64,000 bases of DNA from CAXXOK01 sp963675365 (GTDB lineage Bacteria > Bacillota > Clostridia > Christensenellales > Aristaeellaceae): positions 248,001 through 312,000 of the forward strand of contig CAXXVA010000003.1 of the NCBI GenBank assembly GCA_963675365.2. Reading direction: 5' to 3'. The notes beneath the pieces were generated by a model. The model ran no database searches. It had not been told where the DNA came from and worked only from the letters and a program-made list of their open reading frames with translations. How positions within the stretch are numbered: position 1 is the stretch's first letter; the number at the start of each line of letters is the position of its first letter. The position numbers and the translations under genes were made by a program. Positions 59,049 through 64,000 of the stretch are shown in pieces.

Positions 59049-59094
59049 GTGACCCGTATAGTTTGATAAGCGGAATGCGGGACATACGGGTCAC
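59049..59094 (+). promoter_or_regulatory. Binding protein-permease intergenic hairpin 4
   Basis: GTGACCCGTAT and its complement (59049-59059, 59084-59094), 11-bp perfect arms around a 24-base loop, in the 193-base gap between binding protein and permease. It has no T-run. It is the fourth such inverted repeat at this junction in the window. Confidence 0.6.
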
Positions 59095-59145
59095 TTGCTT
59101 TATCCGTATAGCAGCGGGGATTTGGGTTTAAACGGGAGAGTTGTT

Positions 59146-60063
59146 ATGACGAAAAATGGTACGCTTCGATACTACAAAAGGCAGATGCCTCTTTATCTGA
59201 TGATCCTGCCTGCGATACTGCTGGTCACTATATTCAATTACGTTCCCATGGCCGGGATCGTGATTGCCTTTGAAAAATTCATACCGGCCAAAGGGCTCTT
59301 TGGAGACCAGAAGTGGGTGGGGCTTGAAAATTTTATAAAATTGCTGAAATATCCGGATATTGATCGTGTGCTGTTCAATACGGTGTATATATCATTTTTG
59401 AAGATCATTTTCGGATTTATCATTCCGATCGTTATTGCGATCATGATCAACGAAGTCAGAAACAAGTCGCTGCGGAGATCGATCCAAACCGCGGTATACC
59501 TGCCCTTCTTCCTGTCGTGGGTGGTTCTGGGCGGGATATTCATCGATATATTATCCCCCCAGACGGGCGTCGTCAATCAGCTGCTGAACAAACTGTTCGG
59601 CGTTAAACCAATCTTCTTTCTGGGCAGCAACGATTGGTTTGTTCCCACGCTGGTAATCACCCATGTGTGGAAAGAATTCGGATTCGGAACGGTGGTCTTC
59701 CTGGCGTCTATCACCAATATCGATCCCCAGCTGTATGAATCCGCATTGATGGACGGCGCCAACCGGTTTCATCTGATCCGGTATATCACGCTGCCGGGCA
59801 TGAGAATGGTCATCGTACTCGTCGGCGTGCTGAGCCTTGGCAATATCCTCAACGCCGGCTTTGACCAGGTTTTCAATCTATACAGCCCGGTCGTCTACCG
59901 CAGCGGCGATATCCTGGATACCTTTGTCTACCGATTGGGCATCGTGCAGGCGCAGTACTCTCTTGCGACAGCCGTAGGCCTGTTTAAATCCGTCGTGTCC
60001 TGTATCATCATTTCCTTTTCTTATTTCCTGGCTTTCCGGTATACGGATTACAGGATTTTTTAG
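59146..60063 (+). CDS. ABC importer 4, permease subunit (LplB type)
   Basis: A 305-residue permease with the N-terminal LplB pattern RYYKRQMPLYLMILPAILL, in which a basic stretch leads into the first membrane helix. The EAA-loop variant reads YESALMDGAN. The end, SYFLAFRYTDYRIF, also matches the LplB subgroup. The chosen start at 59146 has GGGAGAG upstream; an earlier in-frame start adds a non-conserved stretch. It is followed by the LplC-type gene after nine bases. Confidence 0.88.
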   Translation: MTKNGTLRYYKRQMPLYLMILPAILLVTIFNYVPMAGIVIAFEKFIPAKGLFGDQKWVGLENFIKLLKYPDIDRVLFNTVYISFLKIIFGFIIPIVIAIMINEVRNKSLRRSIQTAVYLPFFLSWVVLGGIFIDILSPQTGVVNQLLNKLFGVKPIFFLGSNDWFVPTLVITHVWKEFGFGTVVFLASITNIDPQLYESALMDGANRFHLIRYITLPGMRMVIVLVGVLSLGNILNAGFDQVFNLYSPVVYRSGDILDTFVYRLGIVQAQYSLATAVGLFKSVVSCIIISFSYFLAFRYTDYRIF

Positions 60064-60072
60064 GGGTGCGGC

Positions 60073-60951
60073 ATGAAAAAAAGCAATGCATTTGATGTAG
60101 TCAATATGATACTCCTGGTGATAGCCACGCTTTCATGCCTGCTGCCCATCATCCATATTGCGGCGGTGTCGCTGAGCTCCAAGGAGATGGCCATGGCGGG
60201 TAAAGTGCTTCTGTGGCCTGTGAAGCCGACCTTCATCGCCTATGAATATGTGCTTTCGAACGCACGCTTCTGGAAAGCGTTTTCCGTTACGATACTCCGC
60301 ACGATTCTATCGATCGTGGTCAGCATGGTTGTCGTTATCATGGCGGCTTACCCCTTGTCCAAGAGCAACGCAAAGTTCAGGGGCCGGACGGCGATTGTGT
60401 GGTTTTTCATGGTGTCGGTCCTCTTCACCGGCGGATTGATTCCGCTGTACATGACGGTGAGCCAGCTGGGATTGATCGACAATATACTCGCGCTTGTCCT
60501 GCCGTATGCGGTCCAGGTATTCAACATCCTGCTGCTGCTGAATTTCTTCCGGCAGGTGCCGATGGAATTGGAGGAAGCGGCGCTGATCGACGGAGCGGGG
60601 CACTGGCGCATACTCTGGCAAATCTATGTGCCGGTATCCATGACCGCGCTGGCGACGCTGGTGCTGTTTGTATCGGTATTTAATTGGAACAGCTGGTTTG
60701 ACGGCATGCTGTTTATGAATCATATCGACAATTACCCGCTGCAGACATACATGCGGACGGTCATTATCAAAAACGACCTGTCCTCGATATTGGGCAAGAG
60801 CGTACAGGAACTTGCCAAGACCATGCAGCTTTCCCAGAGAACGCTGATCACCGCGCAGATTTTCATCGGCGCGCTTCCCATCCTTGCAGTCTACCCGTTT
60901 CTGCAAAGGTATTTCGTCAAGGGCATGGTGATCGGAAGCGTGAAAGGATGA
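60073..60951 (+). CDS. ABC importer 4, permease subunit (LplC type)
   Basis: A 292-residue permease of the LplC/YtcP class. The first membrane helix covers about residues 10-32, the EAA-loop is EEAALIDGAG, and the protein ends YFVKGMVIGSVKG. GGGGTG precedes the start. Its stop overlaps the following zinc dehydrogenase by ATGA, so transporter and enzyme are translationally coupled. No ATPase gene is present. Confidence 0.88.
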   Translation: MKKSNAFDVVNMILLVIATLSCLLPIIHIAAVSLSSKEMAMAGKVLLWPVKPTFIAYEYVLSNARFWKAFSVTILRTILSIVVSMVVVIMAAYPLSKSNAKFRGRTAIVWFFMVSVLFTGGLIPLYMTVSQLGLIDNILALVLPYAVQVFNILLLLNFFRQVPMELEEAALIDGAGHWRILWQIYVPVSMTALATLVLFVSVFNWNSWFDGMLFMNHIDNYPLQTYMRTVIIKNDLSSILGKSVQELAKTMQLSQRTLITAQIFIGALPILAVYPFLQRYFVKGMVIGSVKG

Positions 60952-61964
60952 AAAAGGAAATGCTGGCCCTGCATTTGCTGGGCAATGGCAAAAGCGAGGT
61001 GCGGGAGACGGAAATTCCGGCGCTTCATGGAAACGAAGTTTTGGTCAAGATATATGCCTCTGCCATATGCGGCAGTGAAAAACCGGCGTATTTCATGAAC
61101 CAGTCCATCGATATGCTTTCCGGCCACGAGGCGGTGGGCGTCGTCGAAGACCCGGGACAATCGAAAATTCTGCAAAAGGGAGATCGTGTCGGTCTCTATG
61201 CCCTGTACGGCTGCGGGGAATGCCACTACTGCAAACTGGGGGTGACCCAGTTTTGCCGCAACATCCAGGGCGTCGCCAACAGCGGGCATGCGCAGTATAC
61301 GGCCTGCCGGGACACCAATTGCGTCAAGATCGACCACGATTTGCCCTTCGATTCGGCTGTATTGATCTACGGCGATACGCTGGGGGTCGCTTACCGGGCG
61401 ATGCTCGGCAGCGACGTGCGCAAGGGCGCGACGGCCTATGTGATCGGTGCCGGTCCGATCGGGCTTGGCATCATGGCGTATCTGCAATACAATGGCGTCC
61501 GCATCATCGCGGCGGATATCTCCAAGTACAGGCGGGAACTCGCACAAACGAATATCGGAGCCGATATAATACTGGATCCGTCCAGGGACGATATCCAGCG
61601 TATTGTGCTGGAAGAGACGGATGGGATCGGGCCGGAATACATCTTCGAATGCTCGGGGCACCCAGATGCGGAGCTTTCCGCGCTTTCGCTTGTGAGATGT
61701 TTCGGCACGGTTTGCTTTGCCGGGGAGAATTATAAAAGCCTGACTATCGTACCGTCCGAACATATCATCCACAAAGAAATCAAATTGACGGGCGCTTTTT
61801 ATTATGCGCCGTCCGATATCGGCGGCATCCTGGCCGATTATCATAATGGCCTCGAGGCGGACAGGCTGGTAACGCACAAAGTTCCCATGCGGCAGGCGGC
61901 CGAGGCGTTTGCACTGTTTATGAACGGAAAGACGGGGAAAGTGATACTTCACCCGTGGGAATAA
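60948..61964 (+). CDS. Zinc-dependent medium-chain dehydrogenase
   Basis: A 338-residue MDR dehydrogenase. The catalytic site reads ICGSE where other members have CGSD, followed by LSGHEAVG; the structural zinc lobe is CGECHYCKLGVTQFC and the NAD motif is VIGAGPIGLG. The E for D exchange is conservative but lies in the catalytic motif. It overlaps the LplC-type permease gene and is followed by a Gfo/Idh/MocA gene 16 bases later, so it probably takes part in oxidation of the sugar imported by importer 4. The substrate is not resolved. Confidence 0.82.
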   Translation: MKKEMLALHLLGNGKSEVRETEIPALHGNEVLVKIYASAICGSEKPAYFMNQSIDMLSGHEAVGVVEDPGQSKILQKGDRVGLYALYGCGECHYCKLGVTQFCRNIQGVANSGHAQYTACRDTNCVKIDHDLPFDSAVLIYGDTLGVAYRAMLGSDVRKGATAYVIGAGPIGLGIMAYLQYNGVRIIAADISKYRRELAQTNIGADIILDPSRDDIQRIVLEETDGIGPEYIFECSGHPDAELSALSLVRCFGTVCFAGENYKSLTIVPSEHIIHKEIKLTGAFYYAPSDIGGILADYHNGLEADRLVTHKVPMRQAAEAFALFMNGKTGKVILHPWE

Positions 61965-61980
61965 AAGGAATGTGTGAAAA

Positions 61981-63066
61981 ATGAAAAGATATACGATCGC
62001 GCAGATAGGCTGCGGCGACCGCGGCAAAATCCATATCAAAGGATTCCTGGCAAACGAGAAGCGTTTTGAGTATGTCGGGCTTTGCGACCTGGACGAATCG
62101 AAGCGCAACGCCGCCGCCGCGGACTACCATATCAAAGCGCCTTTGTACACCGATGCGGAGAAAATGCTGGCGGAAACCAAACCGGATATCTTGTGCTTTG
62201 TCATGCCGCCCCATACCAGGCTCAAAATGGTGGAACTTGGCGTCAAGTACGGAGTCAAGGGTATCCTGATGGAAAAGCCCATGGCCACATCCCTGAAGGA
62301 AGCCAGAGCGATCGCCGATCTGTGTCGGCAGAACGGCGTCAAGGCCACGGTATGCCACCAGCACAAATATATCCCGTCCATGCAGAAGCTCAAAGCGATC
62401 ATTGATTCCGGTGATATCGGGCAGATCGGCAAGATCCACGTCAACGCCCGCGCGTGGATGGCTGAGCTCGGTACGCATTATTTGGATTATGCGCTCTGGG
62501 CCGCGGGCGGACCCGCCGGCAAATGGATTACGGGCCATGTGCATGGACGATACAAGCTGACGAGCAGCCACCCGTCGGCGGATTTCGGAAGCGCCGTCAT
62601 TCTTTTGGATAACGATGTGCGATTGTACTTTGAATGCGGGTATCTGTCGGAGCAGAACCTTACCGACGACGAGTTCTGGCTGGACGACCGGCTGACGGTC
62701 TATGGAACGCACGGGTTTGTATGGGCGGAGGCAAACGGCGCCTGGCAGGCCGTGACCAAAAGCTCCGGCGGGGAATTGCTTCACGGGCAGTACCGCCCCT
62801 GGGTCGAGTATATGGACGATATGCAGGCGATGTATACCAGAGATTTTGCGGAGTGGATGGACGACGACACAAAGATCCACCCCAGCAATCTTGAGATCAG
62901 CTACCGCGGATACGAAATGCTGGAAGCGGTGTATTTAAGCGCTCTGGATCATAGCAGGATCGATCTGCCCATTGCGGATCTGGATTACGAAGACGTCATT
63001 GGCAGATCGCTCCGGGAATTGCCTGAAATCAAAACCTATATCCCAAATCCCAAGCTGAATATCTGA
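61981..63066 (+). CDS. Gfo/Idh/MocA family oxidoreductase
   Basis: A 361-residue oxidoreductase. The N-terminal motif is IAQIGCGDRGKIH, the catalytic lysine is in LMEKPMATS, and substrate-domain residues include CHQHKYIPSM and TH.LDYALW, the usual place of the catalytic histidine. Members oxidise sugars, cyclitols or act on glycosides through a 3-keto step. AAGGAATG lies upstream. It is coupled with the zinc dehydrogenase and with the putative glycosyl hydrolase that follows, suggesting an oxidative route for glycoside cleavage, an inference only. Confidence 0.82.
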   Translation: MKRYTIAQIGCGDRGKIHIKGFLANEKRFEYVGLCDLDESKRNAAAADYHIKAPLYTDAEKMLAETKPDILCFVMPPHTRLKMVELGVKYGVKGILMEKPMATSLKEARAIADLCRQNGVKATVCHQHKYIPSMQKLKAIIDSGDIGQIGKIHVNARAWMAELGTHYLDYALWAAGGPAGKWITGHVHGRYKLTSSHPSADFGSAVILLDNDVRLYFECGYLSEQNLTDDEFWLDDRLTVYGTHGFVWAEANGAWQAVTKSSGGELLHGQYRPWVEYMDDMQAMYTRDFAEWMDDDTKIHPSNLEISYRGYEMLEAVYLSALDHSRIDLPIADLDYEDVIGRSLRELPEIKTYIPNPKLNI

Positions 63067-63077
63067 GGAGGCGCGCA

Positions 63078-64000
63078 ATGAACAGGTGGTTTGAAACGAG
63101 TTACCGCAGGAATCTGGTCGATATGCATATTGAGGACTGGAACCCGGAGTTCCTTTCCGAATTTGACCCGGAGGTCTATGCAGAGCTGCTGAAAACAGCC
63201 CATGTAAAATCCGTCATGCTCTATATGACGTCCCACCTGGGCTATTGCTACTGGCCGACAAAGAGCGGATACGTTCACAAGCAGATGCATGGCGACAAGA
63301 TGGGGCGGTTGATTGAGCTGTGCCATGCCCAGGGCATGGATGTGATCCTGTATATGAGCCTTCTGGTCAACAATTGGGCGTATGACAACCATCCGGAGTG
63401 GCGCAATGCCGACCAAAACGGCCGCAGTCCGCGGGACGAAGGCGTCCGGTTTGGGGGCTGCTGTCCGAATTCGATCGGCTACAGGCAGTTTGTGGACGAG
63501 CAGGTACGGGAGATCTGCACCGGATACAAGGCGGAAGGCGTTTTCTTTGACATGGCCGGTTCCATCGGCATGTGCTACTGCGACAGCTGCCGCGAACGGT
63601 ACAGGCGGGAAACGGGTGGAAAGGAAATACCGACCAGGATCGACTGGAACGATCCCGATTGGGTGGAGTACCAGCGGATACGCAAAGCATGGGGAGCGGA
63701 TTTCGCACAGTTCGCCTACGACTGCGTAAAAAAATACAATCCGGAATTGACCGTCGAGCATAACAGTTCGCCCTTCCGGCTGATCGACTGGCGAATGGGC
63801 TGCTCGATGGATACGATCAGGGCCAACGATTATATCGGCGGGGATATATACGGAGAGCCGATCGAGCAGTCGCTCACCTGCAAATTCTTTGACAGCATCA
63901 CGCCGAACAAACCTTTCGAGTTTATGACCTCGCGGTGCAGCCCGCACCTTGCCAACCATACGACGACAAAGATGAAGTCGGAACTTGAACTCAACGCATT
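63078..64000 (+). CDS. Hypothetical glycosyl hydrolase (GHL6-like), truncated by window end
   Basis: The first 307 codons are inside the window, with no stop codon. The start has GAGGAGG 7 bases upstream, 11 bases after the Gfo/Idh stop. The N-terminus YRRNLVDMHIEDW and the segments VILYMSLLVNNWAYDNHPEWR and GVFFDMAGSIGMCYCDSC resemble the TIM barrel of the 'hypothetical glycosyl hydrolase 6' family, which is related to GH29/alpha-amylase-type barrels; the D in FFDM may be the nucleophile. No signal peptide. It is probably the cytoplasmic glycosidase for the importer 4 ligand. I cannot see the C-terminal domains. Confidence 0.72.
   Translation, partial: MNRWFETSYRRNLVDMHIEDWNPEFLSEFDPEVYAELLKTAHVKSVMLYMTSHLGYCYWPTKSGYVHKQMHGDKMGRLIELCHAQGMDVILYMSLLVNNWAYDNHPEWRNADQNGRSPRDEGVRFGGCCPNSIGYRQFVDEQVREICTGYKAEGVFFDMAGSIGMCYCDSCRERYRRETGGKEIPTRIDWNDPDWVEYQRIRKAWGADFAQFAYDCVKKYNPELTVEHNSSPFRLIDWRMGCSMDTIRANDYIGGDIYGEPIEQSLTCKFFDSITPNKPFEFMTSRCSPHLANHTTTKMKSELELNA

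Noticed and set aside
1..64000. tRNA, rRNA, CRISPR arrays, insertion sequences, prophage and toxin-antitoxin genes
   Set aside because: Looked for on both strands by eye; nothing with the needed structure or repeats was seen. A tRNAscan or CRISPR finder run could confirm this.

Overview
The window reads as a chromosomal carbohydrate-utilisation island from an anaerobic Firmicute-like bacterium. The evidence is the YesM/YesN two-component pair, the LplABC-type and CUT1-type ABC importers, strong AGGAGG ribosome sites, sigma-A-like promoters and moderately high GC. All four solute-binding proteins carry type I signal peptides with no lipobox cysteine. From memory this fits Clostridia of the Christensenellales type, but the assignment is an inference. 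I see no rRNA, tRNA, CRISPR array, insertion sequence or phage gene. Almost every gene concerns import, hydrolysis or catabolism of glycans, sugar acids or polyols.

Layout. 1-99: start of a UPF0303-like gene leaving the window. 408-5719: importer 1 (binding protein plus two permeases), a GH1 beta-glucosidase and a TIM-barrel sugar isomerase/epimerase. 5806-10097: a DeoR repressor facing an operon of a Gfo/Idh/MocA oxidoreductase, a zinc dehydrogenase and an iron alcohol dehydrogenase. 10112-13218 (minus): cupin-type phosphoglucose isomerase, zinc dehydrogenase, KDPG-type aldolase and HAD phosphatase, divergent from another zinc dehydrogenase (13409-14446). 14575-19976 (minus): an unusual sugar-acid operon (phosphotriesterase-like, shikimate-dehydrogenase-like, 2-hydroxyacid dehydrogenase, xylulokinase-like, SMP-30 lactonase-like), with a GntR/UTRA regulator upstream. 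21156-27505 (minus): importer 2 with a GH105-type hydrolase, a discoidin-like protein and a second GH1.

27823-32783: an FGGY kinase, then a short-chain dehydrogenase, zinc dehydrogenase and fucose/arabinose-isomerase-fold operon. 32833-38014 (minus): GH95 alpha-fucosidase, GH43 and a beta-lactamase-fold hydrolase. 38376-39383: LacI regulator. 39672-44585: tagatose-bisphosphate-type aldolase, FGGY kinase, GatD-like dehydrogenase, aldo/keto reductase and FucU-like mutarotase. 44719-47191: YesM/YesN. 47422-56825: importer 3 with a GH95-like protein, GH95 and GH29. 57240-64000: importer 4 (LplABC type), zinc dehydrogenase, Gfo/Idh/MocA enzyme and a truncated hypothetical glycosyl hydrolase (GHL6-like).

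How it works together (inference): oligosaccharides are captured by secreted binding proteins and imported through permease pairs. No ATPase is encoded here, so a shared one elsewhere is needed. None of the glycosidases has a visible signal peptide, so cleavage is cytoplasmic. The fucosidase-rich importer 3 suggests fucosylated oligosaccharides, and FucU, the isomerase-like protein, FGGY kinases and the class II aldolase could process released sugars. The LacI protein probably links the GH95/GH43 operon with the aldolase operon, because one 14-base sequence occurs in both and GAAACG-type sites lie at both promoters. An inverted repeat follows the binding-protein gene in all four importer operons, consistent with differential expression of binding protein and permeases.
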